A DNA stretch of 64,000 nt from JAXMBN01 sp046349875 (lineage in GTDB: Bacteria; Planctomycetota; Planctomycetia; Pirellulales; Pirellulaceae): the NCBI GenBank assembly GCA_046349875.1, contig JAXMBN010000016.1, forward strand, positions 62,001-126,000, written 5' to 3'. A program made the position numbers and the translations under genes. The notes beneath the pieces are model-generated. The model did no database searches. It was not told where the DNA came from and was given only the letters and a program-made list of their open reading frames with translations. This document shows, one piece after another, positions 27,888-37,743 of this stretch (position 1 is its first letter; every line of letters begins with the position of its first letter).

Positions 27888-29345
27888 TTATTGGGGCCTG
27901 TAAAGACGTCGCAAGGAAGCCAGCGCTGTCTCGACCAGTTTTTCGCCCGATCCTTGCGCTACGCGCGAGGAGACCACTTCGTAGTTCCCTTGCGCGAACG
28001 CTTGCGATGTGGGAATGTAACCCAGGCTACCATTGGCCAATTCGTGCACCATCGTCATAGGGTAGGGCGATCCGTCTTTGATCATCATACCCAGTTGAAC
28101 GAAGATCTCGCCGGGTAGGCTCACCCACGCGATATGATTGCCGAGCGTAATCACCTGGACCTCGCACGACCAAGGCTCACCCTTCCGTTCATCGATATCG
28201 ATCACTTTGAAAGCCTCGACCAACTCCATAAACTTCGGTGCTGGAGTATTCTTTTGCTGTAGCGCGGATACGACTTGATGTGCCCATTCGACTCGTTCCG
28301 GTGCAATAGCATCGGAGGAGAGCTGCACCACATTGCGTTCAAAGCGAAGCGTTCCGCTGGGAACGGATTGAAGTTTCGGCCATGATCGCAAAGCCGCCGA
28401 GGCCAGACGAAGACCGATGCGAGCCGCCTCGCCATGTCCTTTTTGCGCCATCGCCGTTCGCACATCGATATGATTCACATCACCACAACACCCCGTGGTG
28501 TAATGGACGAAGAAGGAAGTGCCAAAAACTCTCTGCAGGGAATCTTGAACCGTGTAAGGAACATCCGCACTCCATTCCGTACCACCAACGGTATCCAGGT
28601 GGATCGAAAAATTCGCCATAACTCCTAGTGGTTCCTCCTTGGGCGAGAAGATGCCGAGGACATGCAAACGATCATCGGTTGGCCCCGCTTCACGAACGAT
28701 CTTGGAATTGAGTTTGCCAGGATTCCAACCGACCGAACCATCGCGCAGAAAGAAGCGTCGATTGAAAGCCAGTTGCCGCTCCTCTTCCGTTCCTGCTTTG
28801 AGGATGACCGGTTGCAGTTGCGCCTTGGCTTGCTTGACACTTTCGGCAATCCGCTCGGCAAGTTGTGCCATATAGGTCATCGCTTCATCATCGAGTCCTC
28901 CAAAGACGGCAGTTCGCTTGCTACCGCTGGAGAGCATCGGCCCGGTATGAGAATGCGTGGCCGAGATCATGATTGCATCTTCGGGAATCCCCGTTTGTTC
29001 GCGAATCAGTTTGCGAGCTTCGGCGACGACGGGCATGGTGGTGGAAATAAGATCGAGCGAGACAATGGCTGCCGTTTGAGATCCGTCGGAGAGGACCATC
29101 GCTTTGGACCAAAGAGGATCATGAACCCCCGTCGCATCGCGTCGACTGTAGTAGCCAGCCATCGCCGTTCCGGCTCGCGGCGTAATATCTACGGCGGCGC
29201 ATCCCATTTGACATGCAATGGCTTGATCTTGCGACGCTGCTGTATTTGCTGCTTGTCCGCAAACGTTTGTTGGAAAACTTGCCTGGACAACGATCCAAGC
29301 AATCATGCCGATGCCAAACAATGCATATCGAAGCCAACAATTCAT
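27888..29345 (-). CDS. Exported neutral/alkaline ceramidase-like protein
   Basis: A 485-residue exported protein with an N-terminal signal peptide (1-31, ends VCGQA). The core matches the neutral/alkaline non-lysosomal ceramidase N-terminal domain: AAVDITPRAGTAMAGYYSRRD, IVSLDLISTT, and the metal-binding ISATHSHTGPML. Also present are VMANFSIHLDTVGG and the GCCGDVNHIDVR segment. Planctomycetes carry many such proteins, and true ceramide hydrolysis is not shown for most. A cleavage role on amide or ester bonds in polysaccharide-linked substrates is possible. The C-terminal YIPTSQAFAQGNYEVVSSRVAQGSGEKLVETA is typical of this group. It converges on the DUF1501 gene with only 12 bases between stops. 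Confidence 0.85.
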   Translation of the reverse strand: MNCWLRYALFGIGMIAWIVVQASFPTNVCGQAANTAASQDQAIACQMGCAAVDITPRAGTAMAGYYSRRDATGVHDPLWSKAMVLSDGSQTAAIVSLDLISTTMPVVAEARKLIREQTGIPEDAIMISATHSHTGPMLSSGSKRTAVFGGLDDEAMTYMAQLAERIAESVKQAKAQLQPVILKAGTEEERQLAFNRRFFLRDGSVGWNPGKLNSKIVREAGPTDDRLHVLGIFSPKEEPLGVMANFSIHLDTVGGTEWSADVPYTVQDSLQRVFGTSFFVHYTTGCCGDVNHIDVRTAMAQKGHGEAARIGLRLASAALRSWPKLQSVPSGTLRFERNVVQLSSDAIAPERVEWAHQVVSALQQKNTPAPKFMELVEAFKVIDIDERKGEPWSCEVQVITLGNHIAWVSLPGEIFVQLGMMIKDGSPYPMTMVHELANGSLGYIPTSQAFAQGNYEVVSSRVAQGSGEKLVETALASLRRLYRPQ

Positions 29346-29432
29346 GGGTGGGTGCCTTTAGGTTCGCAGGTAGGAAGGATTTGCAGAGCGAGAGAGGATC
29401 GGGAGGGTAGGAACGAATTTCAAAAATCTATT

Positions 29433-30585
29433 CTACGAATTTTTGCGAGCCTTCACTTTGATATACGGAGGAAAAAAGCAGGCGCGATGGAGCGACGATC
29501 CGGGCGATGCCCAGGCGTCGCCTCGCGGAGGTTCTTCAAAGCGTTCCATCGCGAATCCTGAACGACAAAGATCCCCAAGGATCTCGTCCCAGGTATGCAA
29601 GAACTCGACCGTCCCCTGTTCGCGAAAGAGATCCTTGCGATCGATGGGAGGCAATGGCCATTGTCTGGCATAAGGTGTGACTGTGGCGTAATGCGAAGCA
29701 GAGCTGAGCCATTGGGCTTGCATCATCGCTGGTTGCTTCGCTTGAAAGAGATAGACCCCTTGGGGCTTCAGTGCCTTGGCAACATTGCGATACACCGCTT
29801 TCAAATCGGATACGTAACATCCGCTCACAGGTTGTATCACTAAATCGAAGCCCACCCACTCGTCACTCCAAGACGTCGACATCGACATCGGAACGGTAGC
29901 CAGGGAAAGTCCATGCTGAACAGCCAGTGCTTGGTCGATTTCCAGAAGCCGTGGGGCCACATCCATGACGGTGACGATGGCACCCGCCAAGGCAAGCTGC
30001 GGACCATGCGTTCCGCCACCGGCAGCGAGACAGAGTACCTTTTTGCCTCGCAGATCGCCCTCTTCTTGAATCCATGGATCGATCGGCGTATCCAATGAAA
30101 TGGAAGGAAGGGACTCGTCGATTCCATGGACGAATCGCGGGTCGCGGGCACGGTCGTTCCAATTGGCCGGATTTATAGTTTCCCAATAGAGATGCGGTTT
30201 GAGTCTCGCGATTCCGAAGCAGTTCCTGAAACTCTTGAAGGATGGCGGCGATGGGTCGCGTGTCGACTCGATGCAGTTTGCGATGTACCAAATCGAATGG
30301 GCTAACCAGCACGCCCTGGATCTGCAACCGCGGCGGCGTCGGTTCATGCAAACCGACCCATTCACCGCTATAAGCCTCCCGCACCGCCTCTCCAACCCAT
30401 GCTCCATAGCAAAGCTCTAGCATCTGAAAACGGCTGCGATCATCTCGGTGATGAAACTCGCGTTCGAGAATAACATCCACTAGCTCCCAGCTGCCAGAAC
30501 AAAGTGCGAACTGATGTTCCGCTTTCGCATGCTCGACCGCAACACTTGCGTACGTCGGTAGGGACGCTTGGGGTGATGGATTCAT
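29433..30585 (-). CDS. Methyltransferase with N-terminal unknown domain, frame-disrupted
   Basis: The gene starts at 30585 (MNPSPQASLP) with about 130 residues of an unnamed domain (QMLELCYGAWVGEAVREAYSGEW, HEPTPPRLQIQGVLVSPFDLVHRKLHR). A class I SAM-dependent methyltransferase follows, with INPANWNDRARDPRF, the SAM-binding VLCLAAGGGTHGPQLALAGA, VTVMDVAPRLLEID and FDLVIQPVSGCYV. The two parts lie in different frames. The first frame runs on to 29863 as Arg-rich non-family sequence, and the second has no usable start near the methyltransferase. Reading the CCC at 30182-30184 (plus strand) as CC joins them as LLRNRETQTASLLETINPANW. The reunited protein has about 383 residues. It lies 18 bases after the TPR kinase. 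The substrate is unknown. Confidence 0.75.
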
Positions 30586-30603
30586 GGTTTGTGGCGGAGG
30601 GAC

Positions 30604-33600
30604 CTACTGGAGCAATTTCATGATTTCGGACAACTTTTCTTCATCGATGGTAACGTCAGGTATTGGTTCATGATCCCAACTATCACGGACGAGTCCCCAA
30701 TAGGCCGCTTGCTCGTACTGACCATAACGTTCGTAGTGTTCTTCCAAGCGTCCTGCAGCTTCCGCAAGATACTGACTCCGGACTTCAAGGGGCTTTAAGG
30801 TCGGTAAGAAATGGAGTCGAAGCGACATATACGACTCGCATAGCAGTAGCTCGCCCTCTTCCTGCTGCCCCATCACCGAGAGACTTTCACCACGCAAACC
30901 GACTAATGCCATGTTCACCCAATGGCGAGGATTCTTCAACATTGCCGGCCGAATTTCGTCGAGATAGCGTTTTGCGTTAACGTAGTCCCTCTCTCGATGC
31001 ATGATTCTTACGAGCGAGAAATACGCCTCGTTAATAAATGCAAAGAGAGGATCGGCCATCTTGTCTATCAAATCGGAGAGCACTTTTTTCGCGGCCTCGG
31101 GTTTTCCACTCGAGTCATGACTCCATCCGAGTAAAATCGCTTTTCGAACAATGAAATTCTTGCTGGTAAACACATCGATGGAACGGTACTTTGAAAGTTC
31201 ATTGCACTGTTCTATGGCTGCATCATACTTACCTTGCGAGATTTGCGCATACACCACGGCGGTTAGAATCTCCTGCAACAGAATGGTGCGGTCATTTCCA
31301 ACTTTTGAATGGAGCGTTGCTTGCCCAATCAATTCGATGCTCTCTGACCTTCCCAACGTCCCCAGTAATCGAACGAGGTTCATGCAAATCTCTAACTTCC
31401 GGCCCTCATCTGCCGTTTGTAGTTCAAGGATCAAGAAATCGAGGACTTGGTCGATTCCTTCCAGCTCAAATAGGGCCAGCGAATATCTCTGCCGAGTCAG
31501 GCTATTGGGCTGCTTTTTTTCCTCGCGGACGAGCCGCCGATCTTCTTCCACCAATAGGCCCAACAGTTCCTTGGCTTCTTCCATCTGTTTGGTGATGTAG
31601 TACCGAGTGGCGAGTCTTTCTCGCAACTTCCAAATGAGTACTGGGTCATCACGACTATCTTCTGCAACCTCTCGAATGGCTCGAAGGAGAATCGTTTCAC
31701 AGTCGTGTCCGTTGGCCGGACTGAGGTCGCCTCGTTCTGAACTGGCAACGATATCGGCATAGTCCAAGACTGAGTTAAACGACTTGATTTTGCCGGAAGG
31801 TTCAATAGCTGCCTCGCGAACCGCTTCTAGGATCGGATAATGATCAGGAAATTCTGCGCAACAGTTCTTAAGCTTTCCCCAGAAGCTATTCCATTCTTTG
31901 GTGGATCGATCTTTTGAAGGCCAAGCTTTGTACGCTTGAATCAAATGAGGAATAGCCTTGGCATGAAGCTGAGAATCGTAGTACGCTTCTCCAACGATGC
32001 GATATGCATCTACAATTTCGAGAGATGTGACTCCGTTTTCAATTGCCTTGGTAAACTTGCTTAGAAGTTGCGCACCTTCGTCCAAGCGATTGGTCTTCAG
32101 CAGGGCAGATGCTTTGGCGATAAGTGCGTTGACTGTCTTGGGATGAGAATCGCCTAAGTGTTTCCGGCAGAGCACTAATTGTTCATCTGCGATCCGTTCG
32201 ATCCTCGCCAAATTCTGATCTTTCTTTCTGGCCAACAAAGTTTGGTAGGTCTCTCGAATACGTATAGCTTGAAATGGTCGGTCGGGCTCAAACTCCTCGC
32301 ATCGTTTCAGTTGTTGCTCGAACTCATCAAAGTCGCTCGGCGCTTCAGTCCTATGGATAATCGACCATAGAAGATTCAGTTTTGTATGAGCTTGATCGCT
32401 TTCGGAAAATCCACCTTCTTCTTGCGTGCGAAGAATTGCTCGATATCGTTCTTCAGATTTTTCTCGTTCGCCTCTTTCGAAAAGGAAGTTGGCGACCCGT
32501 GATCGTAGAGTAATTGTCTCGGGATCGAATCGGCCCTGCACCTCTTCCATTAAGCGAGCAGCCTCTTCATGAAGCTTGAGCTTTTCAGCCGAATCATACC
32601 GGCGCAAAGTTGCTTGACGTCCAAGGCAGCGCGCGTACGAGGCGGAATGAACACGCCCTAGTTCTTTGAGATTCGTGATCTCTATTTCCAACCAGGGCCA
32701 CGCCTCTTCATCCTTCCCAAGAGCATGAAGAATATCGAAAAACGCAGGGGCCATCTTCTTGATCGAATTTCCTTGGGCTCCTTCCAATTCAACTGCTTTT
32801 TCATGGGCTTTTTGAAGCGAATCCAAGGCTTCTTCATTGCGTTCTAGTCGATGAAGGGTGACGGCACGATTGCGAGACAGTCGAACTTCAAAAGAGGGAT
32901 CTGCATTGCCAACTTCTGCAATTTCTCGTTCGAGTTCATCCATCAATGATAATGCCGTAGCATATTCCCCATGATTCGAGAGTGCTGCAGCATAGTTTGA
33001 TCGGAGAGACATGATGTCTGGATGGTGACTGCCATATTTTCCTTGGAATTGCTCGAGTAACACACTTCGCATTTTCAAGGCTGTTTCGCTATCTCCCAAG
33101 TCTTCATATTGGCTTGCGATATTGCCCTTCATTACAAGGACTTGAAGAGAGTCCTCGCCAAAAAGATCGATGGTCCTAGGCAGAAGCGACTCTGATAACT
33201 CAAGAGCCTCACGATATTTTTCTTGGTCATAATAGGCCACAACCATCGTCGCAGCCGCTTTGTGTAGTTCGTGTTCCAATTCGAGAGTGAGTGGTATCGG
33301 CGGATTTTTATAGGCCCCCAATCGTTTTTCAACGGCCTCGAATTCTCCTTGTTCTAATTGTGCAAACGCTAAACTCACGGCGGATTGGATAGTGGCTGGA
33401 TCCCACATCCCTAGTTCCTTCTCTAGAATCGTAACCGATGGCAATAGGAACTCCTCCGCTTTGGAGTGCATTCCAAGACCGCTATAACACTGTCCAAGCG
33501 TTCGAAGAATTCGGCCTCTAACCACAGGATCGTCTGAGAAGCGATTTCCGATCAACAATGCCGCGCGGTCGAGCAAAGTTCGAACTCGTATGTTACGATC

Positions 33601-35067
33601 CGGTATGATTCGCGATTCGACCTGTGCACCATATTGACTCAGCGCAAGAAGATCATCGAGAAGAAATCGATTGATCTCGTCAGCAATTCGCGATTCTTGC
33701 TTTGCGATTTTGGTTTGAACATTCGCCCGATCGGCTTCCTGATCAGCAAGCTGCTTTGCCGCCTCTGCGGACTTACGAGCTTTCTCCTCATTGGTCAAGC
33801 GAGTTTCCGCGAGTTGCTCAGCGTTCATCGCTCGAATGGCTTGCAAAGTGGTACCGACGAGCCCGAGCACCAATGCGATCAGCACGATGGCAGTAGAACT
33901 CAACACCAAGCGATGGCGGCTCGCGAGTTTGCGAAAACGATACATCATACTGGGTGGGCCAGCTGAGATCGGCTCATTAGCGAGATATCGTCCCACATCC
34001 GCAGCTAACTCATTTGCCGAGGCATACCGCCGACTCCGATCCTTCTCCATGGCTTTCATGACGATCCATTCCAGCTCCCCTTTGACGTATTTGCTCAATC
34101 TACTTGGATCGCATCGCCTACTTGCAGCAATGCTCGGCAGGGATTCCAGTGAACTCAAACGATTACCAGGCGTTGGCGGATCCTCTTCACGAACAATGCG
34201 CAACATTTCATCATAGGCTGCAGAACGAAGGCGTTTTCGATCGAATGGAGTCGTCCCCACTAACAACTCGTAGAGCACGGTACCGAGAGAATAGATATCG
34301 GTTCGAGTATCAATATCCAACTGATTGAGACGAGCTTGCTCAGGGCTCATGTACTCGATCGTACCAATGACCTGGCCCAAGCCGGTGTACAGCGTTGTAT
34401 CAGAAAGTGTTTGATGAAGAGCTTTGGCAATTCCAAAATCAATTACTTTGGCGACGGGTTTGCCGTCATAGTGTGCGACCATGATGTTCGAAGGCTTCAA
34501 ATCACGGTGGATGATTCCTTTTTGATGGGCATGCTGCACCGCCTGGCAGGCGGCATGGAACAATTCGAGTCGCTGAAACACATCGAGATGATGCTTGTCA
34601 CAGAACTTATTGATCGGTAAGCCACGCACCAGTTCCATCACAAAAAAGGGCCGACCATCATCGGTGGTCCCAGCGTCAATCGCCATCGCAATGTTGGGAT
34701 GATTCATCATCGACAGGGCTTGCCGCTCCATCTCAAAACGGGCTACGACTTGTCGACTATCCATACCGGGCTTGATGACCTTGAGCGCTACCTGCCTTTG
34801 CACAGGCTCAAGCTGTTCAGCAAGGTAAACAACCCCCATCCCACCTTCGCCCAGAACTTCTAAAAGTTCATAGCGCCCAATCCTTGGATGTGATTCGAGA
34901 TCGATAGGATTCATGCCAGACAGACCGGTTGCGGATGTACCTGCCACAGCTGTAGCTTTCGCACCGATTGCATTGGCCAAGCGATCCAAGTGCTGCGAAT
35001 CCTTCTCAAACGCGGCCAAAAGATTTTCGACCTGCGAACGGAGCTCGATATCACCTTCGCATTCCAT
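30604..35067 (-). CDS. Giant Ser/Thr kinase with TPR-rich C-terminus
   Basis: A 1487-residue kinase. Residues 1-50 are the linker ending in the usual ELRSQVENLLAAFE helix. The kinase domain covers about 66-365: LGEGGMGVVYLAE, Lys96 in VALKVIKPG, HRDLKPSNIMV (187-), DFG (210-212), SPEQA. One membrane helix spans about 388-408, followed by a charged coiled coil (MNAEQLAETRLTNEEKARKS...). About 1000 residues of helical repeats then recall TPRs (RILRTLGQCYSGLGMHSKAEEFLLPS and many similar). The N-terminal family sequence (IDDLEQRRAFIEMECEGD) extends upstream in this frame without an ATG. Shortening the G5 run at 35143-35147 would connect it to an ATG at 35158. It is probably controlled together with the ECF sigma gene 120 bases upstream. 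Confidence 0.93.
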   Translation of the reverse strand: MECEGDIELRSQVENLLAAFEKDSQHLDRLANAIGAKATAVAGTSATGLSGMNPIDLESHPRIGRYELLEVLGEGGMGVVYLAEQLEPVQRQVALKVIKPGMDSRQVVARFEMERQALSMMNHPNIAMAIDAGTTDDGRPFFVMELVRGLPINKFCDKHHLDVFQRLELFHAACQAVQHAHQKGIIHRDLKPSNIMVAHYDGKPVAKVIDFGIAKALHQTLSDTTLYTGLGQVIGTIEYMSPEQARLNQLDIDTRTDIYSLGTVLYELLVGTTPFDRKRLRSAAYDEMLRIVREEDPPTPGNRLSSLESLPSIAASRRCDPSRLSKYVKGELEWIVMKAMEKDRSRRYASANELAADVGRYLANEPISAGPPSMMYRFRKLASRHRLVLSSTAIVLIALVLGLVGTTLQAIRAMNAEQLAETRLTNEEKARKSAEAAKQLADQEADRANVQTKIAKQESRIADEINRFLLDDLLALSQYGAQVESRIIPDRNIRVRTLLDRAALLIGNRFSDDPVVRGRILRTLGQCYSGLGMHSKAEEFLLPSVTILEKELGMWDPATIQSAVSLAFAQLEQGEFEAVEKRLGAYKNPPIPLTLELEHELHKAAATMVVAYYDQEKYREALELSESLLPRTIDLFGEDSLQVLVMKGNIASQYEDLGDSETALKMRSVLLEQFQGKYGSHHPDIMSLRSNYAAALSNHGEYATALSLMDELEREIAEVGNADPSFEVRLSRNRAVTLHRLERNEEALDSLQKAHEKAVELEGAQGNSIKKMAPAFFDILHALGKDEEAWPWLEIEITNLKELGRVHSASYARCLGRQATLRRYDSAEKLKLHEEAARLMEEVQGRFDPETITLRSRVANFLFERGEREKSEERYRAILRTQEEGGFSESDQAHTKLNLLWSIIHRTEAPSDFDEFEQQLKRCEEFEPDRPFQAIRIRETYQTLLARKKDQNLARIERIADEQLVLCRKHLGDSHPKTVNALIAKASALLKTNRLDEGAQLLSKFTKAIENGVTSLEIVDAYRIVGEAYYDSQLHAKAIPHLIQAYKAWPSKDRSTKEWNSFWGKLKNCCAEFPDHYPILEAVREAAIEPSGKIKSFNSVLDYADIVASSERGDLSPANGHDCETILLRAIREVAEDSRDDPVLIWKLRERLATRYYITKQMEEAKELLGLLVEEDRRLVREEKKQPNSLTRQRYSLALFELEGIDQVLDFLILELQTADEGRKLEICMNLVRLLGTLGRSESIELIGQATLHSKVGNDRTILLQEILTAVVYAQISQGKYDAAIEQCNELSKYRSIDVFTSKNFIVRKAILLGWSHDSSGKPEAAKKVLSDLIDKMADPLFAFINEAYFSLVRIMHRERDYVNAKRYLDEIRPAMLKNPRHWVNMALVGLRGESLSVMGQQEEGELLLCESYMSLRLHFLPTLKPLEVRSQYLAEAAGRLEEHYERYGQYEQAAYWGLVRDSWDHEPIPDVTIDEEKLSEIMKLLQ

Positions 35068-35280
35068 CTCAATGAACGCTCTTCGTTGTTCAAGATCGTC
35101 GATTGATCGATTCGAGGAACAGGGATTTCGCGATCTTAGGAAGGGGGCGATCTGTCATGAATTCTCTCTCAGCAATGGGACCACCATTCTCTATCCACCG
35201 AGGTTTAGCGCAAACGCAGGAGCAATCGTCCCAAGTTTCTGCTCACCGAAAGATATTCCCTAGCTTCCGTCTCTTCCTAC

Positions 35281-35859
35281 CTAATCCTGCTCCAGCCGTT
35301 GCGAACGCACCGCGAACCAGGCCTGAGCGAATTTCCAGTTCTCATAAGCAACGGAACGCGAAAGACCGAGCAACTCGCCCGCTTCCGTTACGGAAAGTCC
35401 GCCCAAAAGACGAAAACGCACCAACTTTGCGGCGACTTCATCGACCGATTCAAATGCGACAAGATCATCTGCAATATCAACGAGTTGGTTTTCCCAGGAG
35501 ATCTGGGCATCGACGAACTCGTCTGGAGACAAGTGGCGTTGCTCAAGAGCACCTCCCCGCTTCAAACTTCGACGTCGACGAGCCGCGTCGACCAAGATGC
35601 ATCGCATGGCTTCGGTTGCAACCGCAAAGAAATGAGCGCGATTCTCCCATTGTGGGCTCGATTGTTTTCCAACAAGCCTCAAATAGGCTTCGTGGACCAG
35701 CCCCGTGGCTTGCAATGTTTCACCGGGATTCTCATGTCTTATGCGACGTTTGGCGATCTGGTGTAGATCCGCATAGACGATTTCAAAGAGGCGCCGAAAG
35801 GCGCCTTCATCCCCGGCCGAAATCTGATTGAGCAAAATGGTAACATCAGAAGCAGTCAT
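35281..35859 (-). CDS. ECF-type RNA polymerase sigma factor (TIGR02999-like)
   Basis: A 192-residue extracytoplasmic-function sigma factor. Sigma2 region: GAFRRLFEIVYADLHQIAKRRIRHE, then TLQATGLVHEAYLRLVG, which is typical of the planctomycete/acidobacterial TIGR02999 group. HFFAVATEAMRCILVDAARRRRSLKRGG follows. Sigma4 region: LVRFRLLGGLSVTEAGELLGLSRSVAYENWKFAQAWF, a helix-turn-helix recognising -35 elements. No anti-sigma factor is present. In this group the adjacent Hanks kinase is the usual partner, consistent with the TPR kinase downstream on the same strand. The start gives a full-length family protein. It probably directs transcription of a small stimulon, whose promoters I cannot identify here. 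Confidence 0.93.
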   Translation of the reverse strand: MTASDVTILLNQISAGDEGAFRRLFEIVYADLHQIAKRRIRHENPGETLQATGLVHEAYLRLVGKQSSPQWENRAHFFAVATEAMRCILVDAARRRRSLKRGGALEQRHLSPDEFVDAQISWENQLVDIADDLVAFESVDEVAAKLVRFRLLGGLSVTEAGELLGLSRSVAYENWKFAQAWFAVRSQRLEQD

Positions 35860-35970
35860 CGACGCAGCACCTCTTCGTTCAACTTCTCAAAAGCTGCGTT
35901 TTAGACTCTAACGTACCGAACGACGCCTCGCAATCAAAATTCTTTTCCGATGCAGGATGCGAATCACCAA

Positions 35971-37743
35971 TTACCGTTGATCTTCAAGAGATTCAAAGAG
36001 CGGTAAGTGGCGATAGTAAACTTCCAGAGTGCAGGTTGCCAGTGCGGTCACGTAGAGCCTTCCACCTTTCTCGGCCAATCGACCTTCGACATCCCAACTT
36101 CCAGCGTGCTTGCCTTGCTTGATCTGCTTTTCTACCAACACTTCTTGCAGGGCTTCGTTCCATTTCGTCCAGCGCGGACCTCCGACATGATGCAACGCCT
36201 GCGTGGCATAGTACCAGTAGTAATAGTCCACTTCATCGCGTGAAGGAGGATGTTCGCGAGTCAAATATCGCAACCCTCGACGAAGGCCTTCATCGTCCCG
36301 CGAAGTTCCAAGATACAATCGGCAAAGGAGCGCTTCAGCGGTCATGTTAGGACTATGGGAATGGCCTGGCATGTAGGCATAGGTGGCACCTTCGTTGGAC
36401 GAAACCGAATCTAAGAATGCATCGGCCTTCCGAAAGGTCGAATGAGGAATTTGCAAGCCTGCCATCTTCGCGCTTTGCAACGCCATCAATTGCCACCCGA
36501 GGACGCTGGTATCCCCAGGCATCTTAGGACGATATCGCCATCCACCCTGTCGATGCTGCGCTCCTAAAATAAAGTCGATGGCCTTTTGAAGTGGTTCTTC
36601 GAGCTTGCGATCGCGTGTCATCGCATAGGCTTCTCCGAGCACGATCGTAGCCTGCCCATGCACGTACATGCCGGCCTCACCTTCGGTACCGCCTCGTAGG
36701 TCGCCATCCTCACCTTGCAACGCAAGAAGATAGTCCAACCCCAACCGAACATTCTCGCGATAGATGCCCGATCGATGCGTTTGTCCTGCGCCCAAGAACG
36801 GGAGCAAGGCTAGGGCCGTTGCACCTGCTTTCGTCGACACTTCGCCTCGCCCAGGTTCATAGGCAAAAGCATCCAATCGCCACGCTCCGTCGACGCGCTG
36901 ATGCGATGCGATCCAACGCAACGCACGAGCCACCGCGGCTTCGGTCAATAAGGTACCTCCATTGACTTTGAGCATTTCGCTTCGTACGCGTATATCACGC
37001 GCCATAAGACTGCTCTTCGGATCATAGGGTTGATGAAGATGCTTCAACACCTCTCGAATCGGAACTGGTTCGTACCCACGTTCATAGTTCGTATCTTGCA
37101 AGTCCTCCGCTAATTCCGCGGATGCTTTGATGATGCCCGCATCGTTGGGGTCGTTGGGATTGAATTGTTTTGGCAATGGAAGATCGAAGGCCCGCGTATT
37201 CTCCATACGAAAAGAATCGATATCGCCCTGATTCCGAATGGGACGAATCGCCAGCGAAAGCACAATACCACGGTCATCGCCATGTTGAGTTGTCAGAATC
37301 GCCAGATCAACAACAGAAGAAGATGCGGCACGAAGACTGACAAGCCACGCCGGAGCCAGCGCCATCCCTCGAGGGAGCTGTTTGGCAATACTCCCCTTGT
37401 TGCGTCGTATCCATTGAATCGGCGGAGCTTCGATTTCAACCGTTGGCGGCGCGATGATGGGTTCGGGAGAGAGCTGAATCGTGGAACGCTTGATCGGTTT
37501 CGAAAGGGTCGGCCGGCTTATTTCTTTGGATGCAGGTACCTCCGAGCGAGCTCGTTCTTTGCGCTGCATTTCTTCAATAAATGCAGCTTGGGACTCCGAA
37601 ATTTCAATCCGAGTGCCACATTGCCAACACTCCGCTTCCATCAACCAGAGTCGAACCGACATCGGCCCACGGCACGATGGACATTGGAGTAATACCGACT
37701 TTCCTTCCAAGACCACAGGCTGCACGATTCTCCCAGCTGCCAT
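35971..37743 (-). CDS. Zinc-ribbon protein with prenyltransferase/squalene-cyclase-like repeats
   Basis: A 590-residue protein. Cys pairs at 21/24 (CPSC) and 39/42 (CWQC) form a zinc ribbon. A Pro/Lys/Glu-rich linker follows. From about residue 280 to 575 there are terpenoid-toroid repeats of alpha/alpha type: ALRWIASHQRVDGAW, GLDYLLALQGEDGDLRGG, AIDFILGAQHRQGGWRY, and LRYLTREHPPSRDEVDYYYWYYATQALHHVGG. The catalytic DxDD of squalene-hopene cyclases is not visible, so cyclase activity is unlikely. Planctomycetes have many such non-enzymatic-looking repeat proteins. There is no signal peptide, so it is cytoplasmic as read. The nearest family segment (217-236) is of unknown role. It lies 111 bases upstream of the ECF gene on the same strand. 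Confidence 0.85.
   Translation of the reverse strand: MAAGRIVQPVVLEGKSVLLQCPSCRGPMSVRLWLMEAECWQCGTRIEISESQAAFIEEMQRKERARSEVPASKEISRPTLSKPIKRSTIQLSPEPIIAPPTVEIEAPPIQWIRRNKGSIAKQLPRGMALAPAWLVSLRAASSSVVDLAILTTQHGDDRGIVLSLAIRPIRNQGDIDSFRMENTRAFDLPLPKQFNPNDPNDAGIIKASAELAEDLQDTNYERGYEPVPIREVLKHLHQPYDPKSSLMARDIRVRSEMLKVNGGTLLTEAAVARALRWIASHQRVDGAWRLDAFAYEPGRGEVSTKAGATALALLPFLGAGQTHRSGIYRENVRLGLDYLLALQGEDGDLRGGTEGEAGMYVHGQATIVLGEAYAMTRDRKLEEPLQKAIDFILGAQHRQGGWRYRPKMPGDTSVLGWQLMALQSAKMAGLQIPHSTFRKADAFLDSVSSNEGATYAYMPGHSHSPNMTAEALLCRLYLGTSRDDEGLRRGLRYLTREHPPSRDEVDYYYWYYATQALHHVGGPRWTKWNEALQEVLVEKQIKQGKHAGSWDVEGRLAEKGGRLYVTALATCTLEVYYRHLPLFESLEDQR

Noticed and set aside
35971..37743. Squalene-hopene cyclase
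   Set aside because: The catalytic DxDD motif is not seen and a zinc ribbon plus linker occupies the N-terminus.
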